In this document: in pieces, positions 1 through 8,846 of the stretch
Layout: every line of letters begins with the position of its first letter
How positions within the stretch are numbered: the stretch's first letter is position 1
Assembly (NCBI GenBank): GCA_016342285.1
Contig: JAEINQ010000019.1
Location: 27,818-91,817, forward strand
DNA: 64,000 bases
Direction of reading: 5' to 3'
From: Desulfobacterales bacterium
Lineage (GTDB): Bacteria; Desulfobacterota; Desulfobacteria; Desulfobacterales; JAEINQ01
Notes under the pieces: generated by a model
Databases searched by the model: none
Told to the model about the DNA's origin: nothing
The model's input: the letters and a program-made list of their open reading frames with translations, nothing else
Position numbers and translations under genes: made by a program

Positions 1-1485
1 TATGACCGGATTTGCGACCTGCCTCTGGCCTTTTTCCACCGGGAGCGCACCGGCGTGCTCATGAGCCGGATCACCAACGACGTCAACGTCATCAAGGCGA
101 TGGTCTCTTCCGCGGTCACCAGCGTCATCCGGGATTTTTTTACCATCCTCGGGCTGGTGGGGCTGATTTTTTACCTGGATTGGAAAATGGCCTTGGGGGC
201 CATGGTCATTTTGCCGGCGGCCTTCTACCCCATCGTGGAATTCGGCCGCCGGGTACGTCGGGTCAGCACCGACACCCAGAGTGCCATGGCCGAACTGAGC
301 GCCTTTCTGCACGAAACCTTTACCGGTACAAAGATTGTCAAGGCCTTTGGTATGGAAGCCCATGAAAAGGGGCGCTTCAGTCAGATGGCCCATGACCTGT
401 TCCGCATCGAGATCCGGGCGGTCATCGCCCGGTCCCTTTCCTCTCCGGTGATGGAATTCCTGGGCGGCATGGGCATTGCCTTTATCATCTGGTTCGGCGG
501 CTCCCGGGTGGTGAGCGGTACCTATACCCCGGGAACCTTCATGAGCTTTCTCGGTGCGGTGATCATGCTCTACGACCCGGTGAAGAAGATCTCCAAGGTC
601 AACAACGCGGTCCAGGAGGGCCTGGCAGCAACAGAGCGGATCTTCGACATTCTGGAGACCGAATCGGAGATTCAGGAGGTGGCCGATCCGCAAACCATTC
701 CCCCCATGCCCCACCGGGTGACCTTTTTCCAAGTCTCCTTCGGCTACGGGAAAGATCTCGTCTTAAAAGACATTAACCTGGATGTGGCACCCGGTGAGAT
801 CCTCGCCCTGGTCGGCATGAGTGGCGGCGGCAAGACCTCCCTGGTGAACCTGATCCCCCGATTTTACGATGTGACCCGGGGGGAGATCGCCATCGACGGG
901 GTCGACATCCGCCGGGCCACCATCGCCTCCCTGCGCAGCCAGATCGCCGTGGTCACCCAGGAGCCGATCCTGTTCAACGACACGGTGAGAAACAACATCG
1001 CCTACGGCAACCCCCGTGCGACCGAGGCGGACGTCGCCCAGGCTGCCAGGGATGCCTATGCCTATGATTTCATCATGGGGTTTCCCAAAGGGTTTGAGAC
1101 CCCCATCGGCGAATTGGGAAGCCGGCTCTCCGGCGGTGAGAAGCAGCGCCTGTGTATCGCCCGGGCATTGATCAAGGATGCGCCGATCCTCATTTTGGAC
1201 GAGGCGACCAGTGCCCTGGACACCGAATCCGAACGGCTGGTGCAAAAGGCCCTGGAGAATCTGATGCGGGGCCGGACCACCTTTGTCATCGCCCACCGAC
1301 TCTCCACCATCGGGTATGCCCACCGGATCATCGTGGTGGTCGGCGGGAGGATCGTGGAGGAGGGGAGCCATGACGAATTGATGGCCTGCGGCGGCGAATA
1401 CTGCAAACTCTACCAGATGCAGTACGAGAACAACGAGGCGGCCGAGTCGTCGGTTTCCCCCGAAGAGGACCCCTACCATCCATGA
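1..1485 (+). CDS. msbA: MsbA-type lipid A flippase, ABC exporter (5' end outside window)
   Basis: This is an exporter-type half-transporter with fused membrane and ATPase domains that would flip lipid A-core across the inner membrane. The frame is open from base 1, and residues such as FFHRERTGVLMSRITNDV precede the first in-window ATG at 55, so the true start lies upstream; about 80-90 N-terminal residues are probably missing. In the visible 494 residues, membrane segments occupy the first 190 or so. The ATPase has a Walker A motif (GMSGGGKTS, about 272-280), the LSGGEKQ signature (about 376) and a Walker B ending in D400-E401. The stop overlaps the next gene in an ATGA. The position at the head of an LPS cluster supports MsbA over a drug exporter. 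Confidence 0.93.
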   Translation, partial: YDRICDLPLAFFHRERTGVLMSRITNDVNVIKAMVSSAVTSVIRDFFTILGLVGLIFYLDWKMALGAMVILPAAFYPIVEFGRRVRRVSTDTQSAMAELSAFLHETFTGTKIVKAFGMEAHEKGRFSQMAHDLFRIEIRAVIARSLSSPVMEFLGGMGIAFIIWFGGSRVVSGTYTPGTFMSFLGAVIMLYDPVKKISKVNNAVQEGLAATERIFDILETESEIQEVADPQTIPPMPHRVTFFQVSFGYGKDLVLKDINLDVAPGEILALVGMSGGGKTSLVNLIPRFYDVTRGEIAIDGVDIRRATIASLRSQIAVVTQEPILFNDTVRNNIAYGNPRATEADVAQAARDAYAYDFIMGFPKGFETPIGELGSRLSGGEKQRLCIARALIKDAPILILDEATSALDTESERLVQKALENLMRGRTTFVIAHRLSTIGYAHRIIVVVGGRIVEEGSHDELMACGGEYCKLYQMQYENNEAAESSVSPEEDPYHP

Positions 1486-2195
1486 AACTCTCCGTTGTCA
1501 TTCCGGCGTACAACGAAGCCGACCGGATCGTCATGACCCTGGCCCGGAGCATGGACTACCTGGGCCGCCAGCCCTGGAAGAGTGAGATCCTGGTGGTCAG
1601 CGACGGCAGCACCGATGCCACGGGCCGGGTCGTCGCCGAATTTGATCCGCCTGAAAATGTTTCGGTGAACTGGCTGGAATACTTTCCCAACCGGGGCAAG
1701 GGGTATGCCGTTTGCTACGGCATGCTGCGTGCTGGCGGTGAAATGGTCATGTTCATGGATGCGGACTACTCCGTCCCCATGCACTACGTGGAAGCGGCAA
1801 TGGGGCTCATTGGCGACGGTTACGATGCTGCCATCGCCTCACGGGCCGTTGCCGGGGCCCAGGTGGCCCAGCACCAGAACCTCGCCCGGGAGTTGTCGGC
1901 CCGGCTCTACACCGTCGTTCAAAACCTTTACCTGGGAATTTCCTATCCGGACACCCAGTGCGGTTTCAAGCTGTTCACCCGCCGGGCGGCCCGGGACCTG
2001 TTCAACCGTCAAAAACTCTCCAGCGTCATTTTTGATCCGGAAATTTTATACCTTGCCAAGCGGAGCGGCTACCAGGTGGCCCAGTTTCCCGTGGCCTGGG
2101 AGCACCGGGAGAATTCCCGGATCCAGTACGACAGCCTGAAAAAATCCCTTTTCGTTTTTCAGGAACTCTTCCGTATCAAGCGACTCCATCCCTGA
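1482..2195 (+). CDS. Family 2 glycosyltransferase, dolichyl/undecaprenyl-phosphate glucosyltransferase-like
   Basis: This 237-residue GT-A glycosyltransferase has the N-terminal SVVIPAYNEADRI nucleotide-binding strand, a DGS at 41-43 and the DAD metal-binding triad at 93-95. The later motif DTQCGFKLF is typical of the ALG5/DPM1 group that loads a sugar onto a polyprenyl phosphate. No membrane helix is seen, so it is probably a peripheral inner-membrane enzyme. Its ATG overlaps the msbA stop (ATGA), so the two are translationally coupled. A polyprenyl-phosphate sugar made here could feed the GT39 transferases in the cluster; that link is inference. Confidence 0.85.
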   Translation: MKLSVVIPAYNEADRIVMTLARSMDYLGRQPWKSEILVVSDGSTDATGRVVAEFDPPENVSVNWLEYFPNRGKGYAVCYGMLRAGGEMVMFMDADYSVPMHYVEAAMGLIGDGYDAAIASRAVAGAQVAQHQNLARELSARLYTVVQNLYLGISYPDTQCGFKLFTRRAARDLFNRQKLSSVIFDPEILYLAKRSGYQVAQFPVAWEHRENSRIQYDSLKKSLFVFQELFRIKRLHP

Positions 2196-2230
2196 TCCGG
2201 CCGCAATGCTCAATGCGTAGTCGGAATCCT

Positions 2231-2326
2231 TGCCCTAAAAAGGATTGTCGAATTTGGGATTGACGAATCGTCGAATTAAGGTAGTCCGTCAATCCGCCAA
2301 TCCGTCAATCCGTCAATCCGTTGGGT
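2231..2326 (+). repeat. Lead block plus CGTCAATC octamer tandem repeat (copy 1)
   Basis: A lead of about 50 bases (from the TAAAAAGGATTG near 2235 to GTCGAATTAA near 2280) is followed by four or more 8-base units of the form CGTCAATC or CGCCAATC. The same lead and octamer array recurs at 58670-58806 in the same orientation. The array runs into the 3' end of the PAP2 gene: the complement of TCA at 2313-2315, inside one unit, is its stop codon. Confidence 0.8.
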
Positions 2327-3494
2327 CAGGATTCTTTACTTCCTGTGGCTTCCCGGCTTCGTCGAGAAAGACCACGCGGATTCTCTCCTTTAGACGGCGG
2401 GGCAGGGTGACCTCGATTTCGTGGGTCAGTTCCGAGAAATACCCCTTTGCATCAAGCCGGTAGACAATTTCAAAGGTCTCTCCGACCCTTTTTGATTGAT
2501 CGATGCTTAGAAACTGGGCGCATCCGGGCCAGGCAAACCCCTGGGAGTGGATCAGCACCAGCACATGGGGATCGTCGGTATAGCGGATTTTCATGCTGTC
2601 GAATCCGCCGCGCAGACCGACGCGAAGCTCCCGGATTTCCGACTCGACGCTCCACAGCGAGCCAGCATTGTAATAGGTCTCGAAAAAAGGGCGACGGGTC
2701 ATGAAACCGACAATGATCAGGGCGGCCAGCAGGGCTGCAATTGCGGCCATCAGGCGTTTTTGCCGGGTGTTCAGGGGCGAGGGCCGCAGTTTTTTTACGG
2801 AGGGAATTTTCAGGATAAAAAAGTAGAGGGCCGACGCCGTCAGCCAGATCACACCCAGGGACCAGAGACAGTCGCTGGCAAAATGGGCTCCCTGGACCAC
2901 CCGAGCCATGCCCACGACGCTGCCGTAGATCAGGCCGAAGGAGCCGCCGGTATAGGCCAGGGCGGGCGATTTGCGGCGGAAGTAGAACAGGGCGACGAAG
3001 AGGTAGCCCATGGTGCAGTGGCCGCAGGGAAAGGATTTTCCCTTGCCGGCAATGCCCGGCGTCAGAACGTGATGATAGTCGTATTTGCCTCCGAGTTCCC
3101 GTATCTGGTTGGGGCGCGGTCTTCCCCAATAGGGTTTGAGAAAGCCGTTGACCAGTATTCCGGCGCCCAAGACCGAGGTCAGCACGACGAGCAGAAAATA
3201 TTTGTGCCACTGGCTCTCCGGTGACCGAAACCGGACCCAGATCCAGCCCACCAGGCAGGCCAGGGTGAGAACGATCCCCGGGAAGGTGCCGTATAGATAC
3301 AACCCATGCCAGGGCTGGGCTTCTTTTTCCAGCCATCCCTGCCCCGGCGTATAGAAGCGGGCGGCGATGGTCCGGTCCAGGTCCCAGTGGATGCACATCC
3401 AACTGGCGGCCAGCAGCAGGGTCAGGGTGGCGGTCAGCATCCACAGCCCGTTTCTATTCCTATGGTCGCAACCGGTTTGATCAGGCGCGTTCAA
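2313..3494 (-). CDS. PAP2-superfamily membrane phosphatase with C-terminal extension
   Basis: A 393-residue integral membrane protein with the three phosphatase motifs of the PAP2 superfamily: K120-x6-R127-P128, a PCGH at 156-159 where the usual motif is PSGH, and R198...H204...D208. These residues normally dephosphorylate lipid phosphates such as lipid A 1-phosphate (LpxE-like) or undecaprenyl pyrophosphate. Six or so hydrophobic helices lie within residues 15-230. Roughly 160 residues follow, including one more helix (about 245-265) and a soluble tail not present in minimal PAP2 enzymes. The last residues are encoded in repeat DNA. Lipid A 1-phosphatase is plausible from context but unproven. 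Confidence 0.85.
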   Translation of the reverse strand: MNAPDQTGCDHRNRNGLWMLTATLTLLLAASWMCIHWDLDRTIAARFYTPGQGWLEKEAQPWHGLYLYGTFPGIVLTLACLVGWIWVRFRSPESQWHKYFLLVVLTSVLGAGILVNGFLKPYWGRPRPNQIRELGGKYDYHHVLTPGIAGKGKSFPCGHCTMGYLFVALFYFRRKSPALAYTGGSFGLIYGSVVGMARVVQGAHFASDCLWSLGVIWLTASALYFFILKIPSVKKLRPSPLNTRQKRLMAAIAALLAALIIVGFMTRRPFFETYYNAGSLWSVESEIRELRVGLRGGFDSMKIRYTDDPHVLVLIHSQGFAWPGCAQFLSIDQSKRVGETFEIVYRLDAKGYFSELTHEIEVTLPRRLKERIRVVFLDEAGKPQEVKNPDPTD

Positions 3495-3514
3495 CCGTCA
3501 TTCTCCTTCTGTAC

Positions 3515-3680
3515 GGAATCGAAAACCCTTGCCTTCTGTGCGTGGTCAGAGGTAACTGGCGATGTCGAGACACCGATGTTGCAAGTGACTAAAGTGAACT
3601 AAAGTTTGGAGTGAGTCCCGCCGGGGCGGGATTAAGGAATTCTGCCAATTTTTAAGAAAGGGCCAAAAAGGCAGAATACC
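3515..3680 (+). repeat. Dispersed intergenic element, family B (copy 1)
   Basis: Its recognisable core is GTGGTCAGAG-like (here GTGGTCAGAGG, from 3542) followed by AACTGGCGATG, a GAGAC and the block AGTGACTAAAGTGAACTAAA ending near 3603. Other copies start at 12716, 22601, 45455 and 50463. This copy ends in two extra hairpins, CCCGCC/GGCGGG around 3618-3630 and ATTCTGCC/GGCAGAAT around 3639-3677. No open frame crosses it. Confidence 0.75.
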
Positions 3681-3687
3681 TTACTTG

Positions 3688-3772
3688 AACATTGAGAATT
3701 GAAAATTGGATATTGGACATTGAGCCCCGCTTTGGGGGGCTACCTGAGGCCACCCCCCATGCGGTTGGCGAC
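3688..3772 (+). repeat. Dispersed intergenic element, family C (copy 1), with heptad leader
   Basis: Five degenerate 7-base units resembling ACATTGA/ATATTGG (3689-3722) are followed by a GC-rich part with two potential hairpins (GCCCC...GGGGC and CCACCCCCCATGCGGTTGG). Copies sit at 41163-41236 and 49247-49314, and a partial one at 22866-22920. Confidence 0.7.
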
Positions 3773-3818
3773 GATCTTCTTTCCTGACGGTCAAAGGGCC
3801 GATTTCTGGAACCGGACT

Positions 3819-5402
3819 TCAGCCGGCCCGGATATCCGTCGGGTCCGGCGGGATCCAGCGCAGGCCGCCCTTGAATCCGTAAGCCCGGTACAGGTAGAAG
3901 ATGTTGGCAGGTGGTTCACCGGCCCGGGAGCGGTAGAAGAGGGGATTACGGAAGATTTTCAGCGCCACGGGCGGATCGACCCGGTCAAAGACCTGGAACA
4001 GCCGTGTGACATGGCTGTCGGCAGCATAGGTGACAACCACCGCGTCCTTTCCCATCAGGTCGCTGTCGGTCCACCAATAGTCATAAACGTTGGGACGTTT
4101 CCACCGGTTGATGGATGCGGTGGCGGGTTGGCCCGGAACGTAAAAGGCCAGTTCGCTGGCGGTCTGGTAGCGCAGGCCGGCCAGAAACGTGTTGCCCGGA
4201 TCGGGCATCTGGTCTCTCATTTTGCCCGCTTCCACCCCCAGTTCGGGCCAGCCTTGAATTTCCGTGGTGGTCCGGTCCAGGCGGACCGGGATCGGCAGCA
4301 CGGGCCAGGCCGCCTGGATCAGCACCAGGGCCGTGATGATATAGGAAGAGACCACGGCCCAGGGCCAGAGCCGGGTTCCCGGCCGAGGGGAAAGGCCGCC
4401 GCCTGTCCCGTCGTCGGATCGGCCGAAAAAGGCGGCCAGCATAACCGATGCCGTGAGATAGCCGGCTGCCGGCCAGTTGCCGTATACCCGCGCGTGCAGG
4501 CTCAACAGGGCGAAACCGGCGAACATGGGGATCGACGTGAACCATAGATAACTATAGATCCACGGCTGGCCGCGATGCGTTTTTTTCACCTGAAGCACCC
4601 AGGCGGTCAGGATCAGGATAAAGACCAGGGGCGAGAGGAGTCCGGCCTGTGCGGCCAGAAAGTCGCCGAAGTATTTCCAGTGCAGGGCAAAGGCCTCATT
4701 GGCGCCGCCGATATAGGCCACGTGACGAACCGAGTTCCAGTTGTTGGCGGCGTTCCAGAAGATGACCGGAGAAAACATCGCCGTTCCCAGGGCGACCCCG
4801 ACATAGGGCCGGATGCCGGCCAGGCGGGGGCGGTGACGGCTGGAGCAGAGCCCGTAGAGATAGGCCCCGGGTAGAAATACCACCATGGTATATTTGCTCA
4901 AAATGCCGAATCCGAACCAGCACCCGCCCAAAAGCCACTGGGACCAGCGGTCGTCTTCGTAGGCCCGGGCCACATGGTAGGCGGCAGCGGCCCAGGCCGC
5001 CGCCTGAAGCCCGTCGGGTGTGGCGAGCAGCCCCCCTACATTGTACGCCAGGATCGACTGGGTCAGCACGGCGGTCTGCAGGGCGGCCCGGGCGCTGACC
5101 CAACGGCCTGCCATGGCCACCAGGTAGGCAGAGGCGACGGCAACCGAGACCACCGAAGGGAGGCGAACGCCGATTTCGGTCTGCCCGAAAATCGCCGTGC
5201 CCAGCCGGATGGCCCAGGCCAGCAACGGGGCCTGGTCGTGATAGCCCCAGGCCATGTGCCGGGACCACTGCCAGTAGTTTGTTTCGTCCGGGACCAGTGG
5301 AAACGTGCCGCTGTAAGCCAGGCGCAGGAACGCAAACCCGATGACCCAGGCCCAGGCCGCATTCATGGTCGCTCTTTTTGTTTGGAAAATCATGGCCTTC
5401 AC
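3819..5402 (-). CDS. GT39-family membrane glycosyltransferase (ArnT/PMT-like)
   Basis: A 527-residue polytopic protein of the dolichyl-phosphate-mannose mannosyltransferase / ArnT superfamily. Family marks are the acidic pair D39-E40 in the first periplasmic loop (LVPDETNYWQWS) and the H55-D56 that follows in GYHDQAPLLAW. About ten hydrophobic helices follow, then a periplasmic C-terminal domain. Such enzymes move a sugar from a polyprenyl-phosphate donor to lipid A, a polysaccharide or a protein. M13 (MNAAWAWV) is an alternative start. A second, distant family member lies at 22990-24531. Acceptor and sugar are unknown. Confidence 0.85.
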   Translation of the reverse strand: MKAMIFQTKRATMNAAWAWVIGFAFLRLAYSGTFPLVPDETNYWQWSRHMAWGYHDQAPLLAWAIRLGTAIFGQTEIGVRLPSVVSVAVASAYLVAMAGRWVSARAALQTAVLTQSILAYNVGGLLATPDGLQAAAWAAAAYHVARAYEDDRWSQWLLGGCWFGFGILSKYTMVVFLPGAYLYGLCSSRHRPRLAGIRPYVGVALGTAMFSPVIFWNAANNWNSVRHVAYIGGANEAFALHWKYFGDFLAAQAGLLSPLVFILILTAWVLQVKKTHRGQPWIYSYLWFTSIPMFAGFALLSLHARVYGNWPAAGYLTASVMLAAFFGRSDDGTGGGLSPRPGTRLWPWAVVSSYIITALVLIQAAWPVLPIPVRLDRTTTEIQGWPELGVEAGKMRDQMPDPGNTFLAGLRYQTASELAFYVPGQPATASINRWKRPNVYDYWWTDSDLMGKDAVVVTYAADSHVTRLFQVFDRVDPPVALKIFRNPLFYRSRAGEPPANIFYLYRAYGFKGGLRWIPPDPTDIRAG

Positions 5403-5624
5403 TTAATGCCCGACCCGGCCAAAGTCAATGACTTTCCACCTCCATGCGAACCTGAAAGAAGCCAAGACCACCGTGTCGTGTCGGCTCTCCGGTTGACTTG
5501 GAATGTTTGGCGGCATAGGATGGCCGCGCCATTCATCGCCGCTTCAGGAGAGCGCGGTGATCTCCGGGTCCTGCGGGACGGAGCGGACAGAGCACCTTAA
5601 ACCGTTTTTTTTAAGACGAACCCA

Positions 5625-6794
5625 ATGCGAATCAACACCATCATCAACCGATACATTCTCCGGGAACTGGTTTCCCCCTTTGCGATCAGCCTGACCGTGC
5701 TGACCTTCATCTTTCTGATGACCAAGATCCTGGAGATCACCAACCTGATCGTCAACTACCACATCGGCATCGGATCGGTGATGCTGATGCTTTTTTACTC
5801 CATGCCTTTTTTCCTGATTTTCACCATTCCCATGTCGGTGATGATCGGTGTGCTGCTGACCTTTCTGCGGATGAGCGGCGACAACGAAATCGTGGCCCTA
5901 AAGGCAGGCGGCCAAAGCACCTACGCCCTGGCACCGCCGGTGCTCTTGTTCTGTGTGGCAGGCGCCGTCGTGACCTGCCTGGTCTCCGTTTACGGACTGC
6001 CCAAAGGCCGGGTGGCGTTTAAAACCCTGGCCTATGAGGTGGCGACGGCCAACGTGAACCTGGGCTTGAAGGAGCGGACATTCAACGATCGATTCGACGG
6101 GGTGGTCCTTTACGTCAACCGGATCGACATCCAGACCCGGGAGTTGATCGATGTCTTCATCGAAGATCAGCGCACTCCCGGAGCGATTACAACGGTGGTG
6201 GCCCCCAGGGGGAAGATTTTCAGCGACCCTGAAAAAATGGTTTTTCAGCTTCGTCTCTTCGACGGCAGTATCCACCAGATCGATCTCCCTGGTAGAACCG
6301 GGCACTCCACCCGGTTTGAGACCTACGATGTCCGCCTGGACATCAAGCAGGTGGTCACCGTGGCCCGCGGCGGCCCCAAAGACGAAGAGGAGATGAGTCT
6401 GGCCGAGCTTCGCGCCTATGTGGACCGGGCTGTTGTAAAAGACGACCGGTACTACCTGACCCTGATGGAATTCCACAAGAAATTCTCCATCCCTTTTTCA
6501 TGCATTGCCCTGGGGATTTTGGCCCTTCCTTTGGGCATCCAGACCCGTTCGGCCAAACGCAGTTACGGCGTCATCCTCAGCCTGACCTTTTTCCTGGTTT
6601 ACTACATGATGCTGTCGGCCGGATGGGTATTTGGCGAGGCCGGGGTTTACCCGCCCGTGGTCGGCATGTGGATGCCCAACCTGGTGATGGGCGGCATCGG
6701 CCTTTTCCTGCTGAGGCGGATGGCCCAGGAGCGCCCGTTTCATATGGTTCCGTTTTTACGGTCACTTTTCCGGCTTCCGTCCCGCCGTGCCTGA
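5625..6794 (+). CDS. lptF: LPS export permease LptF (YjgP/YjgQ family)
   Basis: A 389-residue inner-membrane permease of the Lpt ABC complex that extracts LPS from the inner membrane. It has the family layout: a start of the form MRINTIINRYILRELVSPF, three N-terminal helices, a periplasmic beta-jellyroll (about residues 125-270) and three C-terminal helices with the SIPFSCIALGILALPLGIQ stretch. The related permease LptG lies at 11595, about 5 kb away, whereas the two are usually adjacent. Assignment as F rather than G is by order only; the 222-base gap upstream shows no gene. Confidence 0.88.
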   Translation: MRINTIINRYILRELVSPFAISLTVLTFIFLMTKILEITNLIVNYHIGIGSVMLMLFYSMPFFLIFTIPMSVMIGVLLTFLRMSGDNEIVALKAGGQSTYALAPPVLLFCVAGAVVTCLVSVYGLPKGRVAFKTLAYEVATANVNLGLKERTFNDRFDGVVLYVNRIDIQTRELIDVFIEDQRTPGAITTVVAPRGKIFSDPEKMVFQLRLFDGSIHQIDLPGRTGHSTRFETYDVRLDIKQVVTVARGGPKDEEEMSLAELRAYVDRAVVKDDRYYLTLMEFHKKFSIPFSCIALGILALPLGIQTRSAKRSYGVILSLTFFLVYYMMLSAGWVFGEAGVYPPVVGMWMPNLVMGGIGLFLLRRMAQERPFHMVPFLRSLFRLPSRRA

Positions 6795-6827
6795 ACCGGC
6801 CCGTTTCCTAAGTGGTTATATTCATGA

Positions 6828-7856
6828 TTATATTTCTGACGATGTGCCCGAAGCCCCGGGGCCGGCGCCTTGGGGCACGACACCGACCCGTGCCGCCGCG
6901 GCCCGTAACTGCTTGTCCGGAATGACCCCGCTGAGCAGTTGCAGCATGCGGTGATAGTAGGTGTGCTGGGAAAGGGCACGGCGGCGGGCGTTTGCGGCGA
7001 TTCGCGCGGAGCGTTCCGGATCTTCCAGCAACCGGCGGATCTGGGCGACCATCTCTTCGGGCCGGTCGTAGGTGAGGATCTCTGTTTCCGGGTCAAAGGC
7101 GGTTTCAACGCCCCGGTTGGCATCGACCACCTGGGAGATGCCGAACCCGGCGCATTCGAAGGTCCGCATGTTGGTTCCGCCGCGGATCACGCGGGCATGA
7201 ATGTTCAAAGAGACCCGGTGCCGGGCGTAGATGCGGCCCATGGCCTCGTTGGGGACGCCGGGCCGGAAAAAGAGGGGGTGGCGCCACCACAGGGGGTGGC
7301 GCAAAAAATAATTGCCCACCACCGTGGGGCGGAGCCCGGCCCGGAAGAGGTGCTCGATAAGGCGGTCCCGGGCCGGGTCCGTATTGCCGACGAAACAGAC
7401 CGATTTCAGGCGGGGTGGAGACGGCATGGGGCGGTGGATCGGCGGGTGATGGGCAAAAGAGAGTTCGCCGCCGTAGACATCCGGGCCGACCGAGGCCAGA
7501 ATCTCTTTTTCATACCCCCCGTCCGAAATAAAAATCCGGCCGTAGGGGGCCGCGTCCGCCGGGTCGAGTTTCGGCGCGTCGGTGACCCAGAGAATGTGGC
7601 GGGATCGATGCCTGAGATGCCGGAAAGCATCCATATGGTTGATGAAGATGACCGCGTCAGGGTCTGATCCGCTGATGACCGAGACCCGGTCGGCCCGCCA
7701 GGCTTGCCGGTTGCGGCGGTATTTGATCTGCTCCGCGGTCGTGTCGGGATAGGTGGGCAGCCACCGGACGCTGCCGGGGAACATCTCTTCCAGGGCCAGG
7801 GATACGTATTTGGCCAGCCCCCCTTTCCACGGCTTGGCCACAAGGAGAATCTTCAT
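6828..7856 (-). CDS. CgeB-like GT-B glycosyltransferase
   Basis: A 342-residue soluble protein resembling the CgeB / Glyco_trans_1_2 group: an N-terminal MKILLVAKPWKGG Rossmann strand, a VCFVGNTDPAR segment at mid-length, and a C-terminal donor-binding region with GTNMRTFECAGFGISQV and a closing helix rich in ARRRALS. It is the last gene of a minus-strand sugar module and is coupled to the upstream methyltransferase by an ATGA overlap at 7853-7856. Sugar donor and acceptor cannot be read from the sequence. Confidence 0.8.
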   Translation of the reverse strand: MKILLVAKPWKGGLAKYVSLALEEMFPGSVRWLPTYPDTTAEQIKYRRNRQAWRADRVSVISGSDPDAVIFINHMDAFRHLRHRSRHILWVTDAPKLDPADAAPYGRIFISDGGYEKEILASVGPDVYGGELSFAHHPPIHRPMPSPPRLKSVCFVGNTDPARDRLIEHLFRAGLRPTVVGNYFLRHPLWWRHPLFFRPGVPNEAMGRIYARHRVSLNIHARVIRGGTNMRTFECAGFGISQVVDANRGVETAFDPETEILTYDRPEEMVAQIRRLLEDPERSARIAANARRRALSQHTYYHRMLQLLSGVIPDKQLRAAAARVGVVPQGAGPGASGTSSEI

Positions 7857-8839
7857 GATGGATGCGGGATCGGTTCGGTCTGGGGATTGAGGCTGAGGTA
7901 AAAACAGGCCGTGTCACCCTCCCGGTTCCGGTTCATTTTTTCCACGTCCCGATCAAAGCTCAGGATCTCCTGGCGGGAGAAGATCTTTTTCTCCTTTTCC
8001 GGGACGTTGCTTGGTATCCCTTTTTCATAAAGGGCGCTTTCGGTCAGGGAAGACCGGTTGCCGGTGCGAACCACCCGGTCGATGGTCATGCGGTGCCGGG
8101 CGGCCAGAATCCCCATGCTTTTCTCGGAAAAGAGAAAGAAATGGCGCGGCGCCCGTATTCCGCGCCAGTGGGCACCGTAACGGCGCCAGGGATAGGAATC
8201 CACCACGGGGATGGCGATGAGCAGGCATCCTTTCGGGGCAAGGAGCCGGGCTGTCGCATCGAGCACGCCGTCGGGGTCTGCCATGTGCTCGAAGGCGTGG
8301 TGGAACATGATCAGGTCAAACCGATCACGGCTTTCCCTGGATAAATCGATAATGTCCTTTTTCAGGACATCGATGCCGTTGGGGTATCGAATATCTTCTT
8401 TGATGAACGGATCGATGCCCAGCAAGCGGGAGAACCCGCCCAGACCCATGCGAAGCAGAAGCCTTCCGCTGCCGCAGCCCACATCAAGGATGCGCCCGGA
8501 AGCGTTGATGCCCGCATGGTCGACCCACTCCAGGTAATCGAGGGGTTTGCTGACCATGGAGGCCAGCCGTCCCACCAGGCTATCTCCCCGCAAATACGCC
8601 GCCACCCGCCGCGAATCGATGAATTGGCGAAAGGGGTGCTTTGCCAGGCGGCCGGTGCGGTCAAAGGCGAAGTAGTTCTCCGGATAATAGCGCCCCATGT
8701 CACCGGGGATTTCGGCGATCTGCAGGCAGTGGCAGACCGGGCAATGAAAATAGTCAAAGGCCTCTCCGGTGCCGAATTCCATCTCCCGTACCGTGAGTCC
8801 TGAGTTTCCCTTGCGGTTGTGACAAATCCTGCAGATCAT
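7853..8839 (-). CDS. SAM-dependent methyltransferase with N-terminal zinc ribbon
   Basis: A 328-residue class I methyltransferase. The first 40 residues carry two Cys pairs (C3/C6 and C33/C36) that look like a zinc ribbon, as in several sugar C- or O-methyltransferases. The SAM-binding glycine motif ILDVGCGSG sits at 117-125, and a later FDLIMFHHAFEHM matches motif II of the family. It lies 7 bases after the epimerase and overlaps the CgeB-like gene. The likely substrate is a nucleotide sugar or glycan end made by this module. Confidence 0.83.
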   Translation of the reverse strand: MICRICHNRKGNSGLTVREMEFGTGEAFDYFHCPVCHCLQIAEIPGDMGRYYPENYFAFDRTGRLAKHPFRQFIDSRRVAAYLRGDSLVGRLASMVSKPLDYLEWVDHAGINASGRILDVGCGSGRLLLRMGLGGFSRLLGIDPFIKEDIRYPNGIDVLKKDIIDLSRESRDRFDLIMFHHAFEHMADPDGVLDATARLLAPKGCLLIAIPVVDSYPWRRYGAHWRGIRAPRHFFLFSEKSMGILAARHRMTIDRVVRTGNRSSLTESALYEKGIPSNVPEKEKKIFSRQEILSFDRDVEKMNRNREGDTACFYLSLNPQTEPIPHPS

Positions 8840-8846
8840 ATGTCCA

